A DNA stretch of 64,000 nucleotides from assembly GCA_008828725.1 (NCBI GenBank), contig MEHQ01000010.1, positions 767,867 through 831,866 of the forward strand, written 5' to 3'. The translations under genes and the position numbers were made by a program. The stretch comes from Saccharina japonica. Its lineage: Eukaryota; Sar; Phaeophyceae; Laminariales; Laminariaceae. Numbering within the stretch: the first letter of the stretch is position 1; the number at the start of each line of letters is the position of its first letter. Shown piece by piece: positions 47,701-59,062 of this stretch. The notes beneath the pieces are model-generated. The model saw nothing but the letters and a program-made list of their open reading frames with translations, did not search any database and was not told the DNA's origin.

Positions 47701-50700
47701 CTCTCTCGTGTCTTCTTTCTTGCTTTTTGCTTGTTTCTCCCTTTGTTTCCTTTTCCCCCCGCCGTCCTATGCCGGTGTCCTGCTCTTCTTCGTGTTGCTT
47801 CGCCCGTGCGGCAGTTATCTGTTACTCTTGGGCACGTATACATGATTTTCTTCTAGGGGCATTCCTGTCTCCTTGCGTCATTTGTATTATGTTTCATTTC
47901 ATAATTCGTTTTTTTCATTGTCTTTTTGTTCTCATTGGTTTGGCTCGTGTCGTTGTGTTCTCGTACCCGGTACGTTGACATTTCACTTGAATTACGAATT
48001 ACCCATTAATTTGCCATTTTTTTCTTTTGTTTTTTCCTCTGTCTTACAGTCTGTGGCCACATAATTTGTACCAGTATCTCTCTAGGATTAGGAATCAGGA
48101 CAGACACTGGGTGTTCTGATGTAGTTGGGGAGTAAGGACGAGTTTAATGTGAAGACAACACTCACACATTGCAATGCCATATACGACAGGCACGACCTAC
48201 CCTGCTAGCAATCCAGCTGCGTGAAAGGAAAAAAAGAAGAGAAAAAGCGAATAGGAAAAATGTACTGAACACTGAACAGCAGCAACTGGGTGTCGTAAAG
48301 CAATGGCTGCGTCACCCTCCTATTAATACCATATACTTCGAACTATACTGATGTATTCTGCCATTATGAAAGTATTGTGTTGGAATGAGGCCTCCATCTG
48401 TTGCTGGTGATATCACCCATACTTTCTGTCTGTTGTTTTGATCTTGTATTGCTGTTACATTTATCACCTGGGAGGTTTGGTGGCCTCATACCCATACTTT
48501 CCGCCGAAGGCTGCCGTACCTTAAGGTTCTTGTCGTGGCACATTGTTCCGCGTACTCTGGCGATGTGGGTACCTCGTTATAACCCATGTAGCCCCGTTCA
48601 TGATTCCCGCTTCCAAAATTCCCGGGTATATCTCTGAGGGCGTGTCTTAACTCCATTCGATAGCTTGGAATGGCTGGAACGGAACGAGATTATTCGCGTT
48701 CGTTCGTTCCATTCCATGCTGTTTTTGCGGTTTGTGTCCGATCGATTTTTTAGGCACCCGATCCTGGAACAGGCCGCAACAGAAAGTAACCCATGAAATT
48801 TGCCTCGGGACTGTGCAGCTGGACTCTAGGACAGGGGTACCGTCACGTAGGCAGCGAGTGCTCCTGGTACAGAGGATAGCTTCACACGCAAATAGAGCGC
48901 CTGGCATGCCTCAGATCAAGCAGTGCTAGCCGTGCAAGTGGCACCCTCGTGAGAAATCTAGAAGTTATGATATCGCCGTCGCGGCTCGACTAGGTATCCT
49001 GGTGCTTCTGTGAACATCGGTCCAGCGATTTTTCTAGATATCTATCGCCACAGTCTCGTTCGCCACCCATTTTTTTCCCTCGTGAGCCTCCTGTACAGGC
49101 CATGGCCGTATCGCGTGGCTTCTACCGCAGGCGAGACCTGTGGCGTCTGCACGTGCTCCATCGCGTGCTCCCATGTCATCTCATTTTGCCTCATGCCCTG
49201 GTGCGCCTCCCAGCAAATGTCGCAACCAGTTGCAACACTTCCAGCACCAATCAACTGCCGTAAATCTCGTTCCAAGTGGGCCGTTCGGTTTTGCTGAACA
49301 AGGATTACTGTTTTGACACATACGCTTCCTCTTTACAAATGTACGGACAGCTTGGAACGCTTGGAATCTGTTCGGTGTTTTTTTCTCTCAATATCCAATC
49401 AGCACCACTTTTTCAGGCAAATACTTTTACGTTCGTTCCGTTCCAATGCCCGCGAAGTGAAGTTAAGACACGCCCTGACCAACAACCACGCATTTCTCAC
49501 TTACCCGTGACGCGTTGTCCGCTGTCGCCGCATCTGGAAGTGAACAGCTTACGGATGCTCCTACTCCGAAAGAGTGTGTAGCGCATTTCCTGTTGGCGCC
49601 TAAAGGTAGAACCCATGCTTCTTCCTTGTCACGACTACTGCCTGTAGTACAACAGATGTACCAAAGTCGTCAGAGAACCAGTACCACCGAGTACCAGTCG
49701 GGTAGTCCAGGTACTCAGCCATTTCAGCTCCTGGCACTGTAGGTACTCGCGAGTATTCAGTCATACCAGCTTTTGGTACTCCAGGTATCCGGTAGTACTC
49801 AGTCAAGCCAGCTGTTGGTACTCCAGGAACAGAATCGTTCAAAATGACTGGTACTTGTAAGTCATTGACTGAGTACCGATGACTGATATTCTAATGATTT
49901 TTTTGCTTTTTTTGGAGATGTTACTGCTGCTGCTGCTGCTGCTGCTGCACTGCGTTGTTGTTGGGATGGGCCTCGAGTTGAATGTGGGGTACTACAATGA
50001 CTAGTGGATGCAACAGGCGTGCGATCGGTGGTGCAGGAAGGGGACAGTCACAATCAGATTTTGATACTGAAGGTACTCGCGAGTACTCAGTCATTTCAGC
50101 TCCTGGTGTGCTCTAGGTACTCGCGAGTACTCAGTTCTCTCAGCTTTTGGCTCTCCAGATACTCGCGAGTACTCGAGTCATTTCAGCTTTTGGCACTCCA
50201 GGTAGTCGCGAGTATACTCGGTATTTTCAACTTTGTTTGGTACTCCACGGACTGAGTCATTCAAAATGTCTGGTACTCGCGACTCGTTGACTGAGTACTC
50301 GTACCAATTAATGGTACTGGTACTCTGACGACCTTTGCGGTTGTACTATAAAACAAAGATTTCGAGCTACGTAAGTCTGCGTGAGGACGGATGCATGCAT
50401 GCGTGTTTTTTTAACAAACCAACGCCCCTGCTATTTAATAGTATGCTGCTGAACAGGAGCGTGTCATCCAGGGGCCTTGATGGCCGTGGTAACTTCAGCA
50501 TGACACTGCAGCTGCCTGAACAGCTCTCATCCAAGTTAATACAGCCCTGTTGAGAGTAGCTTGAACTCCATCTAATGTTTACTCATGCTATACAGGAGTG
50601 TTTGCGATAGAAGTAAAAAATATATATACTTTCCTTCCGCTCAAAAAAGTAAATTCCCTTCCCCTCATGGTTTCGGTGTGTTTGCGATAGAAGTAAACAA

Positions 50701-50917
50701 AATCCTGCAGGCGATGCCTCCGAAAATGGTAAGGGAAACCAAACAAACAACGAAAACAAAAAGTAGCGTACGAGAGGAACGGCAGCCCAGCAACGGTGGC
50801 GGCGGCAGGGGTATGACCGCAGTGCCGCAGCTGCTATCCCACGACCGCAAGCAGCAGCACAGGTGGCTGCAGCTACGTGGCGGCAGCTCCAGCAGCATCG
50901 GCAGCCCCAGCAGCAGC

Positions 50918-50950
<33 letters not shown>

Positions 50951-53900
50951 GCAGCAGAAGCAACAGCTTCCGTTTTTGCTTTTTTCGATTTTGCGCCCGA
51001 CTATTCTTGTCGTCGTGTGCTGCTCCTGCTGCTGCCCTCGACCTACGCGCGACACCGCGCCGGCAAGCTCCGTTCCAAGCCCGCCCGGCGCCCGACATAT
51101 ATAGACCGTGGCGGCGCGCCGCCGCTGCTGCTAGTGCTGCTACTGTTGCTACCGCAGTGTGGTGAAATTGAAATGATACACGACGATCTGTCATCCTTTC
51201 GCGCTCTACAAGCAAGGCGGTACGAGTTACTCGTACTCGTACGAGTAGTTCTTTCTGAACGGCGCATCCTCCACGACACCAAGCCGGCGAGAGCGTACCG
51301 TAGCGGGCCGCCAGCAGTCCGCCGGCGCCCCGTTAGCAAACTCCAACACCGCTCGTCCGTATCATACTCTAGCTACACCTCTCGAGCCTCTGTGCTCCCA
51401 CCGGTTGTTAGGTTGTGTAGAGCAAGCAGCAAGGTTGGGGCCTATGGGAGACATCTCCCATAATTTGGGGCGTTCTGCGTCGGTAGAATGCTCGGTGCGT
51501 GTAAGCCAATAAAACTGAGAGGCAAAAGTTACCGTAACTTTTGATCAAAAACATACTTCTCTAGAGTACATTTTTGCCGTTTTTTCAAAAATTTACCTCT
51601 AATCCTCCCTTCGGGAGAATTTTTAGAGAAGTAAAAGTAATTAAAAAAAAAAAACGCAAACACTCCACATATGTCCCGGTTAAGTACGGCACCGCACTAA
51701 ACAATGTGAGTCCCACTTTAGTGCCGTACCGCACTCAACCGGACTACCGCACTCAACCGGACTAGTGTAACTACTGTAGTATAGTAGTATAGTGCGAGGC
51801 CCCATTGAAGTGCGGACATTATCGTTTGGCGACCCACCGCACTTAAGTGGGACCGCCTCTGTTGTATGCTGTATGCTGTATAGCCTGTACTCAACGTTAA
51901 TGGTGTCACAATAGGATTCTCAGTCTTGCTCAGATTACGTATTTATACGTATGAGGCGTTTCTTGTAGGCGGGCCCATACTACAGCATGCGCCAGCCAGC
52001 AATACCGGCACTATAGGGGTCAACCGGCACTACTCCGCACACTATTAATACCATACTCGCGAATCCCATACCAGTATGTGCCAAGCGATTTCACCGGCAC
52101 TATAGCGGGCAACCGGCACTATAGAGGGACCTCGGCACTACGTATAGCGGGACCACTACGACCTGGTACCCAGGAGTAGTACATCGATTATCGGCTCGGC
52201 TATCCGCATGCCCGATATTAATACGAACCCCAACCTTGGGTCTGGGCTCTGAGCAAGACGTTGCAAAGGTCGTCAGAGTACCAGTAACAGTCCTCGGCAA
52301 ATATGTCACGCGACGACAATTTTACCGCTTGACCGACGGCGTCAAGGAAAATCCCTTGACGGACGTACCTTGACGGCAAACCCCGGGGGCAGGGAGTAAA
52401 ATTCCCCGTTTTTTTTTACCCCCTGACCATACTATTGAAAACCTGCTTTTATATTTGTAGTACTGTACCCGGTACGCTGGCATTTCACTTGCTTTACCCC
52501 ATGAATTTGCGATTGTTTTTGTTTTTGTTCTTTCTCTGTCTCACAGAGTCTGTGACCGCATAATAATTAGATAGTTACTACTGTAGTACGATCTCTCTAG
52601 GATTAGGAATCAGGACAGACACTGGGTGTACTGATGTACTGATGTAGTTGGGCAGAAAGAACGGGTTTAATTTGAAGACAACACACACTGGCTGCTGACT
52701 ACTGTCTTATGCCTACCTCGGTCGAAGCTGCTGCTGGGCTGTGCTGGTGCTCTGGTGCTGGCACGCAGCAAGAAGCACACGATATAAGTAAATACATACT
52801 ACCAGTATTAATAGGGGTTTACACGCAATAAAATGAGACGCTTGCTTTAGCGGGGGTAGGGGACAATCCGTCCAAACGAATGGAAATGCCTTGACAGACG
52901 CCCTCCATTCGTCTGGGCGGACGCCCTTGACTGGCTGGCTGACGGTTGCCCGTCTACTGACATCTTTGGTCCTCAGGACTCAGTCAATGACCTCACCAGT
53001 ACTACAGTAGTCATTTTGGAGGGCCCAGCCCCAAGGGTACCTGGGGGCTGAAAGGACTCAGTACCGCCAGTCCCAAGGGTAGCTGGGGCTGAAATGACTG
53101 AGTTCCGCCAGTTCCAAGGGTAGCTGGAGCTGAAATGACTGAGTCTTCGCCAGTCCCAAGGATACAAGAAGCTGAAATGGATGGTACCCGGGGGAGTGGT
53201 ACTCTGACGTCCTTTGCAGAGCTGTTACATATGATACTATGAATAGGGTCAGACAGAGTGCGCTGGAGGTGGTATGTAACTCGTCAGTCTAGACTGCGTT
53301 AGAGAGCGCTCTGTCAGTCTAGACTAGACTGCGTACGATAGAGGTACAGAGGTGTAGAGTGTAGAGCACTTTGTGGCCCAACCATGCCTTTTTGGGTAGT
53401 TCATCACTAATAAAGGCTTGGGGAGTATACTTTTACGGGGGAGCATAGTAAATACTAGTAAATAGCACCTACGGTACACACAACTACCTACAACTTCGTA
53501 AATGTTTACCTGTTTTTACTATTAATAACAAAATATGGTCCTATTTACTATGGCCCCCCGTAGTAATAGGCAGTAAAAATAATGGGTTTCCAGTGATAAG
53601 GTAGGCCTTATCTGGTAGTTTAGCAGCTCAGGAGTAAACCTAGCACCCAACAATCATTGGTTTGTGTTGTGTTCGTCATTGTATCTCAATTTCCTTTTCA
53701 CCATTTCATCAATTTCCGTTTCCGAACGAAACGCCTGCTGTCGTGTGTGCGTGTTCGTACGCACCAGGAGAATGCGGACAGTGGATCCCGGACACAGCCC
53801 AGTGTTACAACGTGGGCAGCGATGGGGTGGATGCTTCTTGGAAGTGCGAAGCCTCGATGCCTGAAGGGTATAGCTTTGCCTCCGTCGAGGTGAGCGAGTG

Positions 53901-56900
53901 ACCACGACCAGTCCTGTCGTTCAGCTTGACGCTTCCCTTCGCTGTGTCCGGTCTGATTAACTTCCTTTTGGAAGACGGTACTTACTTTCCCTTCGCTGCG
54001 TCCGGTTTGATCATCTCTTGTTGGGAAGACGGTATGTGTAATGCATGTTGCTGTTGTTATTGGTGGTGCTGCTGTTTTATGGCTAAAAGGCGGCGAAAAA
54101 TGGCCTCTTGACAAACGTTTTTACGTAGAGCTTGAGCATTTTTCGCTCGAGAATAAGCGCTACCAGGTAGATGTGAACGCTTGCAGATATAGTGCAATAA
54201 TATTTTCCTGTTAGCCCTCGCGTCAACTTCTGGCGTAAGAGCTTGGCGTCGTTCTTCACTTTTCACACGCAACAAGACCTTACATTTCGCACCTTTCAAG
54301 AGGAAATTTTGGTCGGATCGTGCATGTCGTGAATCACTGAGACTTTATTCTATCCTCACAGACTACATGTAACACGGAGTTACCTTGCACATGCCCGCAG
54401 GCGGGGGGGGGGGGGGCGTTTCGAAATTTTCTGTAGAGTTTCGGGAAGCGTCTTCTGTCATGTTCATGCAGAGCGTTCTTGGTCGTTGGCGGCGTTTTTG
54501 TTTGTGCGAACAGACTCTCAAACTGCGTGCTTTTTCCCCCAAGCAAGGGCTGATGACATCAGCAACGGGACCACTCCGTGTTCATTCTTCATCTTCATGT
54601 CATTTGATTCTGGTTTGAAAGCCTAACACCACGCACGGATTGGTCTGATTTGAGCATGGTTGTGTATGGATGCCCCCAGGCCCTATATATAGCCTATTGC
54701 CCACGATGGTAGGTCTGTGGCAATGCCACGCTAGGAGGAGCTCCGAGCCCTTTGAAGCGGACATGTGTACAAGCGGAGCTTTCTCAGAACGCCTGCCCAT
54801 GCAACACTCCGCTGCCTGTTTGGCAGCCACGAAAGTACATCTACAGCCTTAAGGTTGCTTGCCGTGTTTTTCCACGCGTTGGCGTTGCCGGAAAACTTTT
54901 GCCTAAGCCGCCCTCCCTAAATGGCGTCAAGTGGGTATAGTATTCACTGTTGACCATGTACCTAGTTGGACACTACTGTAGTGGTCTTTCCGTTGTACGA
55001 AGTATGAATATTTTTACGTAGAGGACCCTAGTAAACTGAGCAATATTGTCTCTGCCCCCACGGCCTTCCTCGACGCATGATGGATGCATCTCTGTTATTC
55101 AGCCTGACGGTATGCATGTACCACAACTTTTTCTCTTTCAAAACCAACCGCCGCTTCCGTAACATTCGTGCCAGCACACTCATTCTCACGAGTAACACAA
55201 CTGCTCCTCATGAATAATATACCTGGTGAGCGTTTTGGGTTCGATAACGATCTCGCTGGCATTAATCCCCGCGGCTCCCCCCCTGGCTGCGCACGAGTGT
55301 CTACAGTAGGAGCACAACTATATCAACAATTATTATACTCCAGCACGCATGCCCATTCTCTGTTGGCTATACAAAGTATATCACTACCATCTCTACCGTA
55401 AAAGACGCAGCACAAGGCTTACCTTCTGACGAGTGAACGTCTTAAACTGACTTTCTCGACGACAGGGAGAGTGCAACCGCAGAGCGACTCATATGCCTAT
55501 GGAAATATGTCGATGAGATCATTCCGAAGCTGCCTTTTTCATCGCGTAGCCCCCCCTTGGGGCATAGGAGAAAATCGACTCGACTCGAAAGTTGGTATGA
55601 GGGGAGGTGTTACCTTCCGTCTTACACGGTGCAATAGTAACCGCTTTGCGTACGGCAACATTCACGCTGTCGCCTCGATGTCGTTCTTGCTTGACCCCCC
55701 CCCCCGGCCCCGACAGGTTGGCTGCGAGGGCTACGACTACCCGAACGACCCTTTCATTCTCAAGGGCTCGTGCCAGCTGATCTACTCCCTAAAAACTCCG
55801 GCTAAGGCACGGCGCTCGCGGGACGATGGCATGCACCAAACCTGGGATGGGCGTGCGGCTGGCAGCTCCTATGAGGCTGAGGGCCACGGAGGTAGTTTCG
55901 CAAGCCGTGTGGTCACCTGGGCTGTGCTGGGGGTCATTGGGTACGTCTTGTACAACGCGTTTGTTCGCACCAGCGGGGTACCTACGGGTGAGTAAGCGCC
56001 TCGCTTTCGCGGTTGTTAGACGGGGGGTGGCAGGGGGCAGTGCGTCCGTGTGCGTTCGGTTACCTTGGGCTTCTGTGGGTACATAGGTGGGAAGGACGGT
56101 GGCGAAGTGCCTCGAGGCTGCCCCCTGTGTTTGGCTTTGTCGCGCGCGACCTTGTTGAAGTGCCTAGACTAGAGCTGTACGAGGTGCACACTGCTGTATT
56201 TCTTCCCGTGCTGGATCGTGGCAGCTGCTGCGGTAGCATGTTGCTAGCATGTTGCAATGCAACGGGGCCAAAGAACCATGTCCCGTAAAGTTCGCCCGCT
56301 CAAAGTAACGCGCGCCCGGTACTGTCTTAAAAGAGTGCACCTCGGTACGAGGCACGAGTGTGCGTGGGCGGAATTATTATCCATGCTTGGAGCCGCGCAC
56401 GTGCTGGAATGTGCAAGGTCAGGTCAACTTGAAGAAGTTTTTCGAAGCATGCGCTCGGCAGCAGAGTCGAGAGCTGAAGAGACTCGATGAAAAGTGTGCT
56501 TGCTTGCGCACGCTGAGGGCCGCGTGTCCTTTTGTTGGTGTTGTGTGTCCTCCGTCACTGCATTTTGTCGTCCACAATTGCAAAGAATGCGGCCTGCAAC
56601 CCTTTCCCGATAAACGACTCCGTCAACCGAGCTTGTCAATGCTTTGGTCAACAACGAGAGCTTTCTTTGGGACGCCCACTTTTCCGCCTGATTCATCCGT
56701 CTTTTTAATCGCTTACCGCCCCACTTACTATATATCCCCAGGACATGCACCGGTTCCGGGTGGGGGTACTGGCGGCAACGGGTGGGGCGGTTGGGGTGGT
56801 GGCGGAGGCGGTGGGGGGCGGGGGCGGGGGGTGTGACAACTGGGCGAGGGGGGCACGTACACCCCCCCACCTTCCAAAGGTGCGCCTACCCCGTCCGCCC

Positions 56901-57184
56901 CTCCAGCCCCCCAACAGGCTGCTGCAGCCCAAGGAGGGGGAGCTCTACCATGGTTGGCTGGCGGCGGAATAGGGGCTGCCCTCGGCTACATGATGCGCCC
57001 TCGCCAAAGAAGGCATGCACCAGCAGGAGTCAACGCGTGGAATCAGGGTTACGGAGGGGGTGCCTTCGGGGGTGGCGGCGGGGTCCGCCAGAGAAGGGGG
57101 ACAGGAGGCGGTGGAGGGGGTGGTGGTGGTGGTGGCGGAGGGGGGGGGCTGCAGGCTGGATATGGCGGCACTGCGCGAAGATGA
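44723..57184 (+). CDS. SARAF/TMEM66-like store-operated calcium entry regulator
   Basis: Exons: 44723-44836 (ATG), 45897-45969, 53768-53889, 55717-55987, 56742-56810, 56880-57184 (TGA); phases agree throughout, giving about 317 residues (human SARAF 339). In animals SARAF is an ER membrane protein that promotes slow inactivation of STIM-Orai calcium entry. Visible in order: signal peptide (MAWKELVVRLAIVGSLVSAA), DRVRLEDVK, TTGRRSAPVPQLSC, then the Cys-rich lumenal core (DTAQCYNVGSDGVDASWKCE and VGCEGYDYPNDPFILKGSC), one membrane span (VVTWAVLGVIGYVLYNAF), a Gly/Pro/Arg-rich tail with GGGIGAALGYMMRPRQRR, and a family-like end GYGGTARR. The third-to-last feature is odd: without the short intron 56811-56879, an in-frame TGA at 56834 cuts the tail. 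An 18-nt micro-exon at 50711-50728 would also fit in phase. The second intron is 7.8 kb. The family assignment is strong; function in this organism is inferred. Confidence 0.85.
46900..46985. repeat. AAGTGCGG/CCGCACT hairpin repeats
   Basis: Short palindromes of the type TAAGTGCGGCTACCGCACT are repeated two to three times with GTGGGACC spacers. The same words reappear at 51670-51850, and a related GGTTCGGTGC/ACCGAACCGCAC series lies at 59108-59420. All arms are under 15 bp. Confidence 0.7.
48638..49475. mobile_element. Harbinger-like MITE, 838 bp, with TGA target duplication
   Basis: The left end GGGCGTGTCTTAACTCCA and the right end, read on the other strand as GGGCGTGTCTTAACTTCA, form inverted repeats. 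Similarity continues inward through GGAACGGAACGA on both sides. TGA borders both ends (48635-48637 and 49476-49478). A 3-bp T-N-A duplication with GGG-starting TIRs points to PIF/Harbinger. No transposase is visible. An interior minus-strand frame at 49042-49275 (GCDICWEAHQGMRQ) lacks an ATG and is unidentified. The element sits in the second SARAF intron. Confidence 0.65.
49640..50315. repeat. Diverged minisatellite with TACTCGCGAGTACTCAG units
   Basis: Repeated words CATTTCAGCTTTTGGCACTC, CAGGTACTCGCGAGTACTCA and GGTACTCCAG recur at 40-50 bp spacing with many variants. The core TACTCGCGAGTA is palindromic. A CTG microsatellite (49923-49948) interrupts it. Located in the second SARAF intron. 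Confidence 0.8.
50884..50955. repeat. CAG/CTG trinucleotide repeat
   Basis: About 20 CAG or GCAGC units, partly interrupted. It keeps frames open on both strands: a 292-codon plus-strand frame (50585-51463) and a 210-codon minus-strand frame overlap here. Both are low-complexity, lie in the second SARAF intron, and are judged not to be genes. Confidence 0.85.
52975..53185. repeat. Minisatellite of about 54 bp (CCAAGGGTAGCTGGGGCTGA)
   Basis: Four units containing CCAAGGGTA.CTGG.GCTGAAATGACTGAGT. The GACTGAGT portion links it to the 49640-50315 minisatellite, suggesting shared ancestry. Second SARAF intron. Confidence 0.8.
53935..54033. repeat. Tandem duplication in the third SARAF intron
   Basis: Two units of about 55 bp share TTCCCTTCGCTG.GTCCGGT.TGAT and end in TTGGGAAGACGGTA or TTGGAAGACGGTA. 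Both ends resemble splice donors (GACG|GTA) but no exon precedes them. Confidence 0.7.
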
Positions 57185-58989
57185 ACATGCTACTGGATGT
57201 GACACCACTTGGAAGAAGAATGTGCTGCTTGCTTTACGCAGAGTGTACTTGCTTTTGAAAGTTTGGAGCATTGGATGAATGCGCTCCTTGGGCTGGTTGC
57301 TGTGGTGTTCACGAGATGGGGCTGCATGGTATCGGGCGTGTCGTTCCTTTTTGTTTGGCTGTTGGATTACTGTATCTATCGGTTGGCATGGGCACTTTGG
57401 GTTCCTGCGTCGGGCACGGCGTCCTTGTGTCGTTCGGTGGTGTCGTTTCCACTTGTTGCCTTTGCCATAGTTACGGTCGGAGGAGGAAAAAGTGTACCAT
57501 ATGCTTGTTGTGTGTTCTCTGGGTGTTTTCCCTGTGTCCCATTGTGTGCAGCGTATAATAGGCAGTAGTAACGCCCAAGACTGATGGATTGAGCCGATTC
57601 CCTCGAGGCGGCTGCCGTTCCCGATTATTACATACTGTAGTTCCCGATGCATCACATCACATGAGGGTTACGGGTCGCATTACCTGGTACATAAATAGCA
57701 AGATGCTATCTTGAGTTTGGCGTGGAAAGGAGACCGGCCGTGCGGTGTGATTGTCATGTACAGTAGTCATGTAGTTTATCTTGGGGTGGTTGCCTTACGC
57801 AAAAGGTATCACGAGTCGTGCGTGCGTTATAACCCTTCTCGAGACCAGCTATTGATAGTAGTAGACCAAACAAAACCAACAATGGAAGTGTGGTGTATCC
57901 AACAGTCGTACCAGTAGTCGATGTAGCCTGAGGGCGTCAGTACGAGTATTAATTGGAGCATAACGCTGTGCGCGTGCCGTGTCCTTGCATTGTAGCTCGG
58001 ATAATGTTTGCATTTGCATGAGATACCCCCCCCCCCACCCAGCAGCCCAAATATGTTATATATTTATAGGTTGGGTTGGCGTCGGTTGGCAACGACGCTG
58101 TAAAACACGCCACTCGCTGCGTGAGCTAGACAACCAGGGTGCCGTTTTTTTTTGTTATTTTTTTTTGGCGGTCACCAAAGCTGGCGGTCGAGTAGATCAT
58201 TTGTGCGGGGTGGAGAACCTTTGTTCCGCACAAGGGGAATGGTCGTATCACGTAGTGTTAATATGGTAAGGCGTCCGCGAGGCAGTTACATAGTAAAACC
58301 CATTGCTGTCTCCGGAAGTGGCCACACCAGAAATTAAATTAACTCATTGAAGCTGTCGTCCATATGCAAGTCCGCCTCAGAGGCGGTTCTTAGCAGGATG
58401 CAGCTCACCCTCCATGCGACTCGCCCAATACCTCACGGCGTTTCGCGCTTGGTGCAAGCAATGTCGGCCTGGTTGGTGAAAACCCAACGCGCTCCGTCCC
58501 GGCATTGTAGGGATGCGAGGGTCTATGGTCATATGACTACGGCCGTGCACAACATGAGTACACCCCCCCACCCCCCCCACCCAGCAGCCCGGGCGGCTTT
58601 GTGTTTGGTATGGCCGGATCGTATTGTTTTGTCCCTAAAACGGTTTTCCTTATTTTCTTACATACGGGCATGGAGAGGGAGAGGAGCTACACCCCCCCCC
58701 CCTTCCCCCGCGTTTCTTCAGCTTGAAACAAAATAGACACGAAAGAGGTACAGACAAAATGGGCTTGTTTCTCAATTTCCCACGGGTCTTGAATTTTGGT
58801 CGACGTTGATAGTGACTGAAATGTCTCGGCGTAATACAGGGCAGGGCGTGTACGCGGTCATTTAGGACGCGTTCGATACCTCACAGAGCATTACATTAGC
58901 TCACGAGCAACACATTTATTTTCGTCTCGTTGTCTTCAGCAGGTCTAGCACCAAGCAGGAAACCTATTAAGTATTTTCACCACGAGTAA

Positions 58990-59062
<73 letters not shown>

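Noticed and set aside
50585-51463. 292-codon plus-strand frame, the longest in the window, with an overlapping 210-codon minus-strand frame
   Set aside because: It is kept open by CAG repeats and GC-rich low complexity, lies inside the second SARAF intron, shows no domain, and both strands are open. Only the 18-nt micro-exon within it is kept as a hypothesis.
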